DNA of 53,834 nt, taken from positions 1 through 53,834 of the forward strand of contig NZ_AVCH01000203.1 of NCBI RefSeq assembly GCF_000747075.1. The letters are read 5' to 3'. Shown here piece after piece: positions 26,617-35,075 of the stretch (position 1 is the stretch's first letter; every line of letters starts with the position of its first letter). The stretch comes from Arenimonas malthae CC-JY-1 (GTDB lineage: Bacteria > Pseudomonadota > Gammaproteobacteria > Xanthomonadales > Xanthomonadaceae). Position numbers and translations under genes: made by a program. The notes beneath the pieces are model-generated. The model saw only the letters and a list, made by a program, of their open reading frames with translations. It was not told the origin of the DNA and searched no databases.

Positions 26617-28532
26617 GGCGTGGCCACCAGCGCGGCGGCCGTGCGTTCGAGGTATTCGAAGTACATCTCCAGGTAGCTGATGCCGTTGCCGGTGTCGAGC
26701 AGGAAGGGGTTCATCAGCGTGTGGCGCAGGATCACGATGCGGTCGTCGTCCTCGCCGCCGGCGTCGAGCGTGGCCGGGTCGAGGTCGAGCGAGGCGAGTA
26801 CGCGCGCGGTGTCTTCCGCGCCCAGGATCTCCGGGCGCAGCGTGGTCATGGAGCCGAAGAACTCGCGCGCCTGCAGCGGCTGGCGCGGGTCGTAGCTCAG
26901 GCGCTCGTGCAGGGCGCGCACGAAGCGGTTCATGGTGGCCACGTCGCGGTTGCCGGCGGGGTTGAGCGCCAGGCAGATGAGGTTGCTGTCGGGCTCGAAG
27001 GGCACGCTGCAGTGCAGGCGGCCGGCCAGCCGCGCGGCGAAGCGCGTGGCCGCGGTGCGGAAGGCGCCGGTGGCCAGGATGGACTCGCGCGGCAGCGCGC
27101 CGAAGTTCTGGTGGTCCAGCGGCAGCACGCGGTGGGTCACGTACACCGCCGCGGGGGCCGCACCGGGCTTGGAGCCTTCCGGGATGTAGCGGCCGAGCTG
27201 GCGGTAGCGGCGGAAGAAATCGCCGTCTTCGCCGGGGCTGAAGACGTAGTCGGCGTCTTCGGCCAGCAGGGCCATGGCGCGCTGGTCGCGGCACAGGAAG
27301 GCGCCGGCGCCGTAGGGGATGTAGCCGAGCTTGTGCGGATCGACGGTGATCGAATCGACCTTCGCCAGCGCGCCCACGGCGGCGTGCACTTCCGGCGCCG
27401 GGAAGTCCTGGAACTCCTCGCGCATGTCGGAGAGCTTGCGCAGGCTGCCGTCGGGCTCGCGGAACAGCGTGGCCAGGTAGCCGCCCCAGGCGGCGTCCAC
27501 GTGCACGCCGAAGCCGAGGCCTTGGGCGGCCCAGCGTTCGCGCGCGGCCACCAGTTCGTCCACCGGGTCGATGGTGCCGAACTCGGTGCTGCCCAGCACG
27601 CCCACGCACAGCAGCACGGGCTGGCGGTCGCGCCGGCAGCGTTCCAGGATGTCCTCGAGCGCACCGGGGTCCAGCCGCATGCCGCGCTCGGGCACCAGCT
27701 CGAGCTGGGCGCGGCCCAGGCCCATCAGCTTCATGCCCTTGGACCAGGAATAGTGCGCGGTCACCGGCGCCAGCACGCGTGGCGAGCGCAGGGTGGGGTG
27801 GCGGGCCAGGAAGTCGGCCAGGCCCAGGGTTTCCAGCCGCCGTGCGGCCAGCGCGCGGCGCCAGTGCCGGCGTTCGGCCGGCGTCTGCTGCGCCAGCCAG
27901 CCATTCCACGCCTCGAGCAACGCCACGGTGGCAGACGGCGTGAGGTTGAACGCCGCTTCGTCGTCGACGGGCAGGGCCAGGCCGGGCGGCGCGGCGGCGC
28001 GCAGCGCCACGGGGAAGGCCTTGAGCGCCAGCGCCAGCCGCAAGGCCTGGAAGTTCGCCAGCGTGCCGCCCGAGGTGAGGTGGCCAAAGGCGCAGTCGGG
28101 GCGCGCCGGGTCGTCGACGAAGCCGAACATGCGCGCCAGCTGCAGGCCCACCTTCAGTTCGAGGTCGATGGTGACCGGCGCCGCGTCGATGCTGACGTTG
28201 TTCGGGTTGTAGGGCAGGGTGAGGAACTGCGCCGCCAGTCCCGGCAGCAGCAGGTCGGACACCATGTGGCCGATGTAGCGCGGGCTGTGGAAGGGCACCG
28301 AGCGCTTGAGCGAGGCCGACAGCGCGTGCAGTTCGCGGCGCATGCGCGCCTCGAAGTCGCGGAAGGCCGGCTCGCCGGCGGCGCCGGTGGGGATGGCCGG
28401 CGGGTCCTCGGGGTGGAAGTTGCGGCGCCAGTAGACGTGGTCGCGCAGGAATTCGACGACCAGCTTTTCCAGCAGCGTGTCGTTCTCGCCGTAGGGGCCG
28501 AGGAAGCAGGGATGGATGGCGGGCGAGGTCAC
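26613..28532 (-). CDS. PLP-dependent group II amino acid decarboxylase family protein
   Basis: Protein of 639 residues, longer than bacterial glutamate decarboxylases (about 460) or typical aromatic amino acid decarboxylases (about 480). PLP lysine is in SITVDPHKLGYIPYGAGAF; substrate-pocket style blocks are FGHLTSGGTLANFQALRLAL, TAHYSWSKGMKLMGLG, GVLGSTEFGTIDPVDEL and HVDAAWGGY. The start is GTG 28532, overlapping the sirB stop (GTGA). The substrate cannot be read from the sequence; tyrosine, glutamate or a sulfur amino acid are all possible. The tight operon with nnrS, sirB, a cysteine desulfhydrase-like enzyme and ubiD is unusual. Confidence 0.88.
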   Translation of the reverse strand: MTSPAIHPCFLGPYGENDTLLEKLVVEFLRDHVYWRRNFHPEDPPAIPTGAAGEPAFRDFEARMRRELHALSASLKRSVPFHSPRYIGHMVSDLLLPGLAAQFLTLPYNPNNVSIDAAPVTIDLELKVGLQLARMFGFVDDPARPDCAFGHLTSGGTLANFQALRLALALKAFPVALRAAAPPGLALPVDDEAAFNLTPSATVALLEAWNGWLAQQTPAERRHWRRALAARRLETLGLADFLARHPTLRSPRVLAPVTAHYSWSKGMKLMGLGRAQLELVPERGMRLDPGALEDILERCRRDRQPVLLCVGVLGSTEFGTIDPVDELVAARERWAAQGLGFGVHVDAAWGGYLATLFREPDGSLRKLSDMREEFQDFPAPEVHAAVGALAKVDSITVDPHKLGYIPYGAGAFLCRDQRAMALLAEDADYVFSPGEDGDFFRRYRQLGRYIPEGSKPGAAPAAVYVTHRVLPLDHQNFGALPRESILATGAFRTAATRFAARLAGRLHCSVPFEPDSNLICLALNPAGNRDVATMNRFVRALHERLSYDPRQPLQAREFFGSMTTLRPEILGAEDTARVLASLDLDPATLDAGGEDDDRIVILRHTLMNPFLLDTGNGISYLEMYFEYLERTAAALVATP

Positions 28533-28930
28533 GAGGCGAGGCCCTGCAGCAGGCCCAGCGGATGGTGCGCGCGGGCCACGAAATACATGAAGGCGAAGGT
28601 GGCCAGCGCGGCCGCGTAGAACAGGGCGCGGGATCGCTGGCTGCGCGCGCGCTTCAGCGCCAGGCTGCCCAGCACCACGTAGACCACCAGCAGGCCCAGC
28701 TTCACCGACAGCCAGGGCACCACGAAGGGATTGAGCTTGAGCGCGGTGAGCAGCATCAGCGCGGCGGTGAGCAGCACCGTGTCGATGGTGTAGCTCAGGT
28801 AGCGCAGCGGCGCCGCCATGGCCCACTTCACGCCGCCCAGCACCAGCGCGCCGCGCAGCGCGAACAGCCCGCCGCTGGCCAGCACCGCGGCGATGTGCAC
28901 CATCTTGATCTGCAGGTAGAACGCGAGCAT
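28529..28930 (-). CDS. SirB-family membrane protein
   Basis: Inner-membrane protein of 133 residues with four hydrophobic segments, opening with LQIKMVHIAAVLASGGLFALRGALVL and ending with a helix FYAAALATFAFMYFVARAHHP. This matches the SirB family, whose biochemical role is not known. It is 19 bases downstream of nnrS and overlaps the decarboxylase start. Confidence 0.85.
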   Translation of the reverse strand: MLAFYLQIKMVHIAAVLASGGLFALRGALVLGGVKWAMAAPLRYLSYTIDTVLLTAALMLLTALKLNPFVVPWLSVKLGLLVVYVVLGSLALKRARSQRSRALFYAAALATFAFMYFVARAHHPLGLLQGLAS

Positions 28931-28949
28931 CCGAAACTCCGGTGGAAGG

Positions 28950-30164
28950 TCAGCCCGGGCGGCCGTCGATGCGCGGCGTGGCGTAGATCCACAGCGAGCG
29001 CAGCACCCAGGGAAGGAAGACGAGCAGCCAGCCGAGGCCGGCGGCCAGGAACCACGGCGCCGGGTTCGCGGCCAGCTCCGACCCCACGCGCAGCACCGCC
29101 ACCGCCTGCATGCCGATGAAGGCCAGCGCCGGGACGCGCCCCAGCACCAGCGGGCGGCCCGAGTGGCCCTGCGTCACGCGCGTGACCATGGCCACCAGCA
29201 GGCTGCCGAAGAAACCCACCGACACCGCGTGCACCGGGCCGCGGCCCAGGGTGAATTCACCCGTGCCCAGGAACCACAGGCTCTGCGCGGCATACAGCGC
29301 CAGCGCCATGGGCAGCCAGCCGTAGCCGACGAACAGCACGCGCAGCAGCGCGGGAGCCTTGCCCCGCGGCCACCAGCGCCAGAGCATCAGGCCGTGCAAC
29401 GCGAGCAGCGGCAGGTCCACCAGCCACAGCCACTGGTAGAGATGCGCCAGTTCCAGCGCCAGGTGGCCCAGCCACAGCGGCCAGCAGGCGGCCAGCAGCC
29501 ACATCGGCCGCCAGGCGCGGTAGCCCGCCACCACGTTGCCGGCGAAGAACGGGAACATGCGGTGCGCCACCGTGGAATAGATGGGCACCAGCAGGCCGAA
29601 AGTGCCGATCTTGAGCATGGCGAAGGCCAGCCTCGGCTCCTGCGGCAGGTGCAGGTACACCACGAAGGCCAGCAGCCCCGCCAGGCCCATCACCAGCGCC
29701 GCGAAGCACGACACCGCGTGCCAGTTGCCGCTGCGGTCGCGCAGCAGCCAGCCGGCCAGCACGGCCATGGCGGCCAGCCATCCCGCCAGCGTGTTCACCA
29801 CGCCGACGTGCAGCAGCAGCGCCGAGCCCGACAGCAGGCCCGCCAGCGTCAGCGCCTGGCCGGCGACCAGGCCCAGGCCCACCGGCAGGTAGTGCCAGCG
29901 GCTGGCCTCCACCTGGCCCATCCAGCGCGGGAATACGGTGAGCAGGAAGCCGAAGATGAAGGTGGGCAGCACCTGGTACTGCATGACGAAGGCATGCATC
30001 CAGCCGGCGGGCACGCTGGGCGTGGGCAGCAGGCCGCCCAGCCAGCCGGTCCACCAGGCCATGGCGGCCAGTACGTTGGCGGCGCCCACGAAGAACAGCA
30101 GGCGGTGCGGGGCCGCCGCGATGGCGGCCAGCGGGAAGGGGGAAGCTTGCGGCAGGGCAGCCAT
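28950..30164 (-). CDS. nnrS: NnrS family membrane protein (nitric oxide stress response)
   Basis: Polytopic membrane protein of 404 residues with about twelve hydrophobic segments. NnrS hallmarks: PHRLLFFVGAANVLAAMAWW, WMHAFVMQYQVLPTFIFGFLLTVFPRW, LVPIYSTVAHRMFPFFA and GPVHAVSVGFFGSLLVAMVTRVTQGHSGRPL, with many conserved His. NnrS proteins contain heme and copper and protect cells against NO-derived damage. Start ATG 30164 has AGGAG upstream; an in-frame ATG at 30191 lies upstream of the predicted transcript start. First gene of nnrS-sirB-decarboxylase-Cds1-like-ubiD. Confidence 0.95.
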   Translation of the reverse strand: MAALPQASPFPLAAIAAAPHRLLFFVGAANVLAAMAWWTGWLGGLLPTPSVPAGWMHAFVMQYQVLPTFIFGFLLTVFPRWMGQVEASRWHYLPVGLGLVAGQALTLAGLLSGSALLLHVGVVNTLAGWLAAMAVLAGWLLRDRSGNWHAVSCFAALVMGLAGLLAFVVYLHLPQEPRLAFAMLKIGTFGLLVPIYSTVAHRMFPFFAGNVVAGYRAWRPMWLLAACWPLWLGHLALELAHLYQWLWLVDLPLLALHGLMLWRWWPRGKAPALLRVLFVGYGWLPMALALYAAQSLWFLGTGEFTLGRGPVHAVSVGFFGSLLVAMVTRVTQGHSGRPLVLGRVPALAFIGMQAVAVLRVGSELAANPAPWFLAAGLGWLLVFLPWVLRSLWIYATPRIDGRPG

Positions 30165-30189
30165 GGCGGGCTCCTGGTGACGTGCCGCC

Positions 30190-30231
30190 ATGGTGCGGGC
30201 ACGGCCGCGGCCGCGCCTTGATGCAAGTCAG
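30190..30231 (-). promoter_or_regulatory. FNR/Anr-type promoter of the nnrS operon
   Basis: Dyad TTGAT-GCAA-GTCAG at 30218-30231 with hexamer CACCAT at 30195-30190, centres 32 bp apart. Predicted start near 30183, leaving a 19-base leader with AGGAG before ATG 30164. Confidence 0.7.
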
Positions 30232-30246
30232 TCGCAACGCCCCCGG

Positions 30247-30918
30247 TCAGGGTTCGGCGTGGCGCCGCAGCAGGTTGAAGTAGGACTTGTTGATCAGGTC
30301 GAGGGCGCGCTGGGTGCCTTCCTTGCCGATCAGGTGTTCCCGCGCCTCGGACAGGTCGTAGAGCATCTCGCGCACGGCCGGTTCGCGCACCAGGCTCTGC
30401 ACCCAGCCCACCACCGCCAGGCGTTCGCCCTGTTCCACCGGCCGCACGCGGTGCAGCTGGCCGGTGGGGTAGCAGATGGCCGAGCGGGCGGGCAGCTTGT
30501 AGGCCGATTCGCCGCTGCCGGTTTCGAAGGCCAGTTCGCCGCCCTGGTAGGCGTCGGGCTCGTTCAGGAACAGGGTGAAGGAGACATCGCTGCGCACGTG
30601 GTTGGGTTCGCCCATGATCGGCGCGTCCACGTGCAGGCCGTAGGCCATGCCGGGCTGGTAGCGGCTGACCAGCATGGCGGCCAGCCGGCGCGGGTGGGCG
30701 ATGCCCATGAAGGCGTCGCAGCGGCCAAGGGCCTGCATGACCACGGCGGAGATTTCCTTCATCACCGGGTGGTTCCAGGGGATCTGCTGGTTGTTCTTGG
30801 CCTTCTGCAGCAGTTCGCCCGTGGTGGCCTTGCCGTCGGTGAAGGCGACGGTGCCGGCGAGCCGCTTGATCAGCGCCAGTTCGTCGGGGGTGATCAGTTC
30901 CGGGAGGGTCAGGATCAT
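30247..30918 (-). CDS. Fe(II)/2-oxoglutarate-dependent dioxygenase, PiuC/YbiX PKHD-type hydroxylase family
   Basis: Cytoplasmic protein of 223 residues of the Fe2OG oxygenase fold: LHVDAPIM carries the HxD iron pair, the distal His is in CYPTGQLHRVRPVEQGER, and the Arg for 2-oxoglutarate follows. KNNQQIPWNHPVM and SVRSDVSFTLFLNEP-like blocks are typical of the PKHD/PiuC family, which often goes with iron or siderophore receptor genes. Start MILTLPELI at 30918 is the family start. It is divergent from the rluA-type gene and ends 15 bases from the nnrS box, so it is probably a separate unit. Confidence 0.93.
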   Translation of the reverse strand: MILTLPELITPDELALIKRLAGTVAFTDGKATTGELLQKAKNNQQIPWNHPVMKEISAVVMQALGRCDAFMGIAHPRRLAAMLVSRYQPGMAYGLHVDAPIMGEPNHVRSDVSFTLFLNEPDAYQGGELAFETGSGESAYKLPARSAICYPTGQLHRVRPVEQGERLAVVGWVQSLVREPAVREMLYDLSEAREHLIGKEGTQRALDLINKSYFNLLRRHAEP

Positions 30919-30992
30919 GCGGGGCTCGTGGCGGTCGCGGGTTTCCGGGGCCCAGTGTAGGGCCTCGGCCCGACGGCTGGCACACTGGCGCC

Positions 30993-31931
30993 GTGCGAAA
31001 ACGACCCCCGGCCATCGATGGGCTTGCCGCCAGCACGCTGCAACTGCCACCCGGGCCCTGGCCCACGGTGCTCGACGGCCTGTGCGCGCGTTTCCCGGCC
31101 GTGCCGCGCGCGGACTGGCTGGCGCGTTTTGCGCGCGGGCGGGTGCTCGATTCTTCCGGCGATCGGCTGGCGCCGGACACGCCGTACCGGATCGGGCTGG
31201 AAGTGCACTACTACCGCGAAGTGCCCGACGAGCCGCGGATTCCCTTCGAAGAAACCGTGCTCTACGCCGACGCCGACCTGCTGGTGGCCGACAAGCCGCA
31301 TTTCCTGCCGGTGACGCCGGCGGGCGTGCACGTGCATGAAACCCTGCTGGGCCGGCTGGTGCGCCGAACCGGCAACGCCGGCCTGGTGCCACTGCACCGG
31401 ATCGACCGGGAGACGGCGGGGCTGGTGCTGTTCTCCGTGAACCCGCGCAGCCGAGCGGCCTACCAGGCGCTGTTCCGCGAGCGGCGCATCGAAAAGCATT
31501 ACGAGGCGGTGGCGCCGGCCTTGCCGGACATATCGTTTCCCTGCGTGCGCACCAGCCGCATCGTGCCGGGCGAGCCGTTCCATCGCATGCAGGAAGCGGA
31601 GGGTGCCGCGAACAGCGAGACGCGCATCGACGTCCTCGAGCGTGGCGAGGGCCTCTGGCGTTACGCGCTGTCGCCCGTCACGGGCCGAAAGCACCAGCTG
31701 CGCGTGCACCTGGCCGCGCTGGGCGCGCCCATCGCCAACGACCCGCTGTATCCCGCGCCGGCGCATCGCGGGCCGGGCGATTTTTCGGCGCCGCTGCAGC
31801 TGCTGGCGAAGCGGCTGGTGTTCACCGACCCGCTCAGCGGCGTCGTGCGCGAATTCTCCAGCCAGCGGCGGGAACTTGATCGAAATCAGCACCCGATCCA
31901 CCCGGCCGGGAGTAAGGTAGGCCCACGATGA
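30993..31931 (+). CDS. RluA-family RNA pseudouridine synthase
   Basis: Protein of 312 residues with the RluA catalytic motif PLHRIDRETAGLVLFS (catalytic Asp), the entrance motif FLPVTPAGVHVHETLLGRLV and the C-terminal block LSPVTGRKHQLRVHLAALGAPIANDPLYP. It isomerises uridine in rRNA or tRNA; the target cannot be told from sequence. The start is GTG 30993 (VRKRPPAIDGLAAS). Its 3' end contains a near-perfect FNR-type dyad and overlaps the next gene by ATGA. Confidence 0.95.
   Translation: MRKRPPAIDGLAASTLQLPPGPWPTVLDGLCARFPAVPRADWLARFARGRVLDSSGDRLAPDTPYRIGLEVHYYREVPDEPRIPFEETVLYADADLLVADKPHFLPVTPAGVHVHETLLGRLVRRTGNAGLVPLHRIDRETAGLVLFSVNPRSRAAYQALFRERRIEKHYEAVAPALPDISFPCVRTSRIVPGEPFHRMQEAEGAANSETRIDVLERGEGLWRYALSPVTGRKHQLRVHLAALGAPIANDPLYPAPAHRGPGDFSAPLQLLAKRLVFTDPLSGVVREFSSQRRELDRNQHPIHPAGSKVGPR
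31876..31918 (+). promoter_or_regulatory. FNR/Anr-type promoter inside the 3' end of the pseudouridine synthase gene, facing the copper cluster
   Basis: Dyad TTGAT-CGAA-ATCAG at 31876-31889, nine of ten consensus bases, with -10 candidate TAAGGT at 31913-31918, centres 33 bp apart. The predicted start is about 31925, only three bases before the ATG at 31928. It lies within coding sequence, so chance occurrence is somewhat more likely than for the intergenic boxes. Confidence 0.55.
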
Positions 31932-32347
31932 AGCGCCTGCGCCAAACCCACCTGCGTGCCCGGCTGTCGCTGCTGGCGATGGTGGCGCTGCTGTGGACGC
32001 AGTTCGCCATGGCCAGCCACCCGGCCTGCACCCTGGCGAGCATGGTGATGTCCGGCAGCCACGCCGGCATGGCCATGGCGGACGAGCCTGCGCCCGCGCC
32101 CTGCCATGAGGCCCCGGCCCCGGACGCCGACCTTCCCGCAGGCTGTGAATCCCATTGCAGCCGCAGCGACCTGGCTACCGACGCCTCGCGCGTGCTCACC
32201 GTGCCCGCGCTCGGCCCGCTGCCGGCGCCGCCCCTCCTGCTGGCCCTGGCGCATTCGCCCCTGGCTCCGGGCGGAACGCTGCCGCCCGGCCCCTTGCGCT
32301 CCTGGCACCGCCCCACCGCCCATCCCGCCAGTCTCCTGCTGATTTGA
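31928..32347 (+). CDS. Small Cys/His/Met-containing exported protein at the head of the copper cluster
   Basis: Predicted 139-residue protein with basic N-terminus and a hydrophobic signal segment (LSLLAMVALLWTQFAMA), then potential metal ligands: SHPACTLASMVMSGSHAGMAM, PCHEAP and CESHCSRSD. The second half is Pro/Leu-rich. Proteins of this general type often precede copper efflux genes, but I cannot assign a family; resemblance to CopL-like proteins is only in theme. ATG overlaps the preceding stop (ATGA). Confidence 0.7.
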   Translation: MKRLRQTHLRARLSLLAMVALLWTQFAMASHPACTLASMVMSGSHAGMAMADEPAPAPCHEAPAPDADLPAGCESHCSRSDLATDASRVLTVPALGPLPAPPLLLALAHSPLAPGGTLPPGPLRSWHRPTAHPASLLLI

Positions 32348-32477
32348 TCCGTCGCCGATGACCAGGCCGCGCGCCCTGCGCCCGGCCTGGCCAACCCGGC
32401 GCGGCCGCGTGCGCGGCCGGCGTCGCCCGACCTCTCCTGCGCGTCTCCCGGTGCGCAGAACGTGCAAGGCGATCACC

Positions 32478-33770
32478 ATGCGATCAATCACCTTTCCCCC
32501 GGGCCGGCGAAATGCCGCCCGCAAACGCGCCGCTGCCGTCCTGGCGCTCGTGTTGGCGTTGGCGCCGACGCTGCTGGCCGCCGCGCCGGTCCCCGGCGCC
32601 GACCTGGCCTCCGTGCGGAGCTGGCTGCTCGCGCACAATCCCGAACTGCGTGCCCTGCAGGCGGAGGCCGGGGCGGCGCAGGCCAGGGTGCTGCCCGCCG
32701 GGGCACTGCCCGATCCGATGGCCGAAATCGAACTGATGGGCATCGACCCCGACCGCCCCAGCCTGCTGCCGGCCAACGTCGAAACCACGACCTGGCGGCT
32801 CAGGCAGTCGTTCCCGATGTGGGGCAAGCGCGGACTGGCGCGTGACGTCGCCCGCCGGGAGGCCGACGCCGCGAGCCTGGACCGCGAGGCGGCCGCCCGC
32901 GACCTGCTGGCCCGGGCCGAGCAGGCTTACGTGCGCTTCTGGCACGCCCGCGAAGCCGTGGCGGTGTTGGACCGGCAGATCGAACTGCTGGGCCGGATGG
33001 AAGAGGTCGCGCGCCGCCGCTATGCGCTTGGCGTGGCGGCGCAACAGGATTCGATCCGGGCGCAGGTGGCCCGCACCGGCCTGCAGGGGGAACGCATCGC
33101 CCGCCTGGCCGGGCGCGACGAGACGGCGGCGATGCTCAATGCCGTGCTGGCGCGCCGCGCCGACGCCCCGCTGGCCGAACCGGCGGCGCCGCCGGTGCTG
33201 GCGCTGCCTGCCGACACTCTGGACGGCGCCCTGGCCTTGCTGGCCGACGCAGGCCACCCCGCGCTGCAGGCCAGCGCCGCCCGGGCCGGCGCCGCCGACG
33301 CCGCCATCGAGCTGCAGCGTCGCGCGCGTTACCCCGACCTGGGCCTGGGGATCGGCGCCCTGCAGCGACAGGACCGCGTCGAGGGGTACGAAGTGATGCT
33401 GTCCGTCGACATCCCGCTGCAGCAGGGCGCCCGCCGCGAACGCGAACGCGAGGCGCGCCTGCGGGGCGACGCGGCCCGGGCCCGGTCCGACGCACTCGTC
33501 GCGGAACTGTCCGGCCAACTCGGCCAGGCCTGGTCGCAGGCCCGCGGCGCGGGCGACCAGCGCCGCCTGATCGAACGGACGCTGATGCCCCAGGCGCAGG
33601 CCAACTTCGAGTCGGCCCTCGCCAGTTACCGCGTGGGCGAAGTGGATTTCGGAACCCTGCTCGAAGCCCTGGAGGCCTGGCAGGGCGCGGACCTGGCGCG
33701 GCTGGACGCGCGCCGCGACGAATTGCTGGCCGCCGCCGCCGTGCGCGCGATCACCGGAGGTGTGCAATGA
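32478..33770 (+). CDS. Outer-membrane efflux protein, CusC/TolC family
   Basis: Protein of 430 residues with an N-terminal basic and hydrophobic export signal and two repeats of the outer-membrane efflux domain rich in heptad Ala/Leu/Arg helices (RALQAEAGAAQARVLPAGALPDPMAEIEL, SFPMWGKRGLARDVARREADAA; AIELQRRARYPDLGLGIGALQRQ). PMWGKR and LPDP are typical of copper/silver CusC-like members. Its stop overlaps the ATG of the CusB-like gene, forming the outer part of a tripartite Cu(I) efflux pump. ATG 32478 is chosen for the export signal. Confidence 0.9.
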   Translation: MRSITFPPGRRNAARKRAAAVLALVLALAPTLLAAAPVPGADLASVRSWLLAHNPELRALQAEAGAAQARVLPAGALPDPMAEIELMGIDPDRPSLLPANVETTTWRLRQSFPMWGKRGLARDVARREADAASLDREAAARDLLARAEQAYVRFWHAREAVAVLDRQIELLGRMEEVARRRYALGVAAQQDSIRAQVARTGLQGERIARLAGRDETAAMLNAVLARRADAPLAEPAAPPVLALPADTLDGALALLADAGHPALQASAARAGAADAAIELQRRARYPDLGLGIGALQRQDRVEGYEVMLSVDIPLQQGARREREREARLRGDAARARSDALVAELSGQLGQAWSQARGAGDQRRLIERTLMPQAQANFESALASYRVGEVDFGTLLEALEAWQGADLARLDARRDELLAAAAVRAITGGVQ

Positions 33771-35074
33771 ACGGAGTGAAGTGGAGTGCGCTGGCGCTCG
33801 CCCTGGGAGCGGCAGTGGCGGTGGGTTGGTGGACGGGGCGTGCATCGGCGCCGGCGGAATCGCCGCGGCGGGACGCCACGGCGGAACCCGTCGGCCGCGA
33901 GGTCCTGTACTACCGCAATCCCATGGGTCTTCCCGACACCTCGCCGGTGCCGAAGAAGGACTCGATGGGCATGGACTACCTGCCGGTGTATGCCGACGAG
34001 GCGCCCGCGCCGGAGCCGGGGGCCGTGCTGCTGTCGCCGGAAAAGATCCAGCGTTTGGGCGTCCGCACGGAAGTGGCCGTTCGCGAGTCCCTGGCCACCC
34101 GGGTGCGGGCGAGCGCCACGGTGGCGGTGGACGAAACCCGCGAGTTCGCGGTCGCGCCGCGTTTCGAGGGCTGGGTCGAAACCCTGCACGCCAACCAGAC
34201 CGGCATGGCGGTCCGGCGCGGCGACGCCCTGGCAACGGTGTACAGCCCCGAACTGGTCGCGGCGCAGCAGGAGTTCCGGGTGGCCGACGAGGCCGCGGCG
34301 CGGCTGGCAGGCAGCGACCCGGCCGGCGCGGAAACGATGCGCCGCCTGCGCGACGCCGCCCTGGCGCGCCTGCGCAACTGGGAGGTGTCGGGTGCCGGCG
34401 TGGCCCGGCCGGGCAGCGGGGCGCGGCTGGTGCTGTCGGCCCCGGCCGATGCGGTCGTGGTGGAGAAGCGCGTCGTGCAGGGCGAACGATTCGAACCGGG
34501 GCAGACGATCCTGCGCCTGGCCGACCTGTCCTCGGTCTGGGTGGTGGCGCAGGTACCGGCCTCGGCGCTGGCGGATATCGCCGTCGGCGACGCCGCCCGC
34601 TTCGCGACGCCCAGCCTGCCCGGGCAGGATTTCGAGGGCGAGGTGGACTTCATCCAGCCCCTGGTGGATGTCGGCAGCCGGACCCTGGGCGTCCGCATCG
34701 CCCTGGAGAACCCGGAGGGCCGGCTGAGGCCGGGCCTGTTCGGCGACGTCGAGCTGGTGGGGCGGGCGACGACGCCCGTGGTCGTGGTCGACCGCTCGGC
34801 GGTGATCGATTCGGGCACGCGCCAGGTCGTGCTGGTGCAGACCGCGCCTGGCCGGTTCACGCCGCGCGAAGTGCGCCTGGGTTCGCGGGCCGGCGACCGG
34901 GTGGCCGTGCTTTCGGGCGTGTCGGCCGGCGAAACCGTCGTGGTCTCGGCGAATTTCCTGATCGATGCCGAGAGCAACCTGCGTGCCGCCCTGGGCGGCA
35001 TGGCGCCCGGCGAGGCGGGCGGTCCGGAGGCCCCGGCCGAGGACCCGCATGCCGGCCACACGGGAGGCCACTGA
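33767..35074 (+). CDS. cusB: Periplasmic adaptor of heavy-metal RND efflux, CusB family
   Basis: Membrane-fusion protein of 435 residues: N-terminal membrane anchor (about 5-25), a heavy-metal-binding domain (VLYYRNPMGLPDTSPVPKKD followed by SMGMDYLPVY, with Met ligands), then lipoyl/barrel-sandwich and beta-barrel domains (FEGWVETLHANQTGMAVRRGDALATVYSPELVAAQQEF; LSAPADAVVVEKRVVQGERF; DLSSVWVVAQV). A His-rich tail DPHAGHTGGH may also bind metal. It joins the CusA pump to the CusC channel. Confidence 0.94.
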   Translation: MNGVKWSALALALGAAVAVGWWTGRASAPAESPRRDATAEPVGREVLYYRNPMGLPDTSPVPKKDSMGMDYLPVYADEAPAPEPGAVLLSPEKIQRLGVRTEVAVRESLATRVRASATVAVDETREFAVAPRFEGWVETLHANQTGMAVRRGDALATVYSPELVAAQQEFRVADEAAARLAGSDPAGAETMRRLRDAALARLRNWEVSGAGVARPGSGARLVLSAPADAVVVEKRVVQGERFEPGQTILRLADLSSVWVVAQVPASALADIAVGDAARFATPSLPGQDFEGEVDFIQPLVDVGSRTLGVRIALENPEGRLRPGLFGDVELVGRATTPVVVVDRSAVIDSGTRQVVLVQTAPGRFTPREVRLGSRAGDRVAVLSGVSAGETVVVSANFLIDAESNLRAALGGMAPGEAGGPEAPAEDPHAGHTGGH

Positions 35075-35075
35075 C

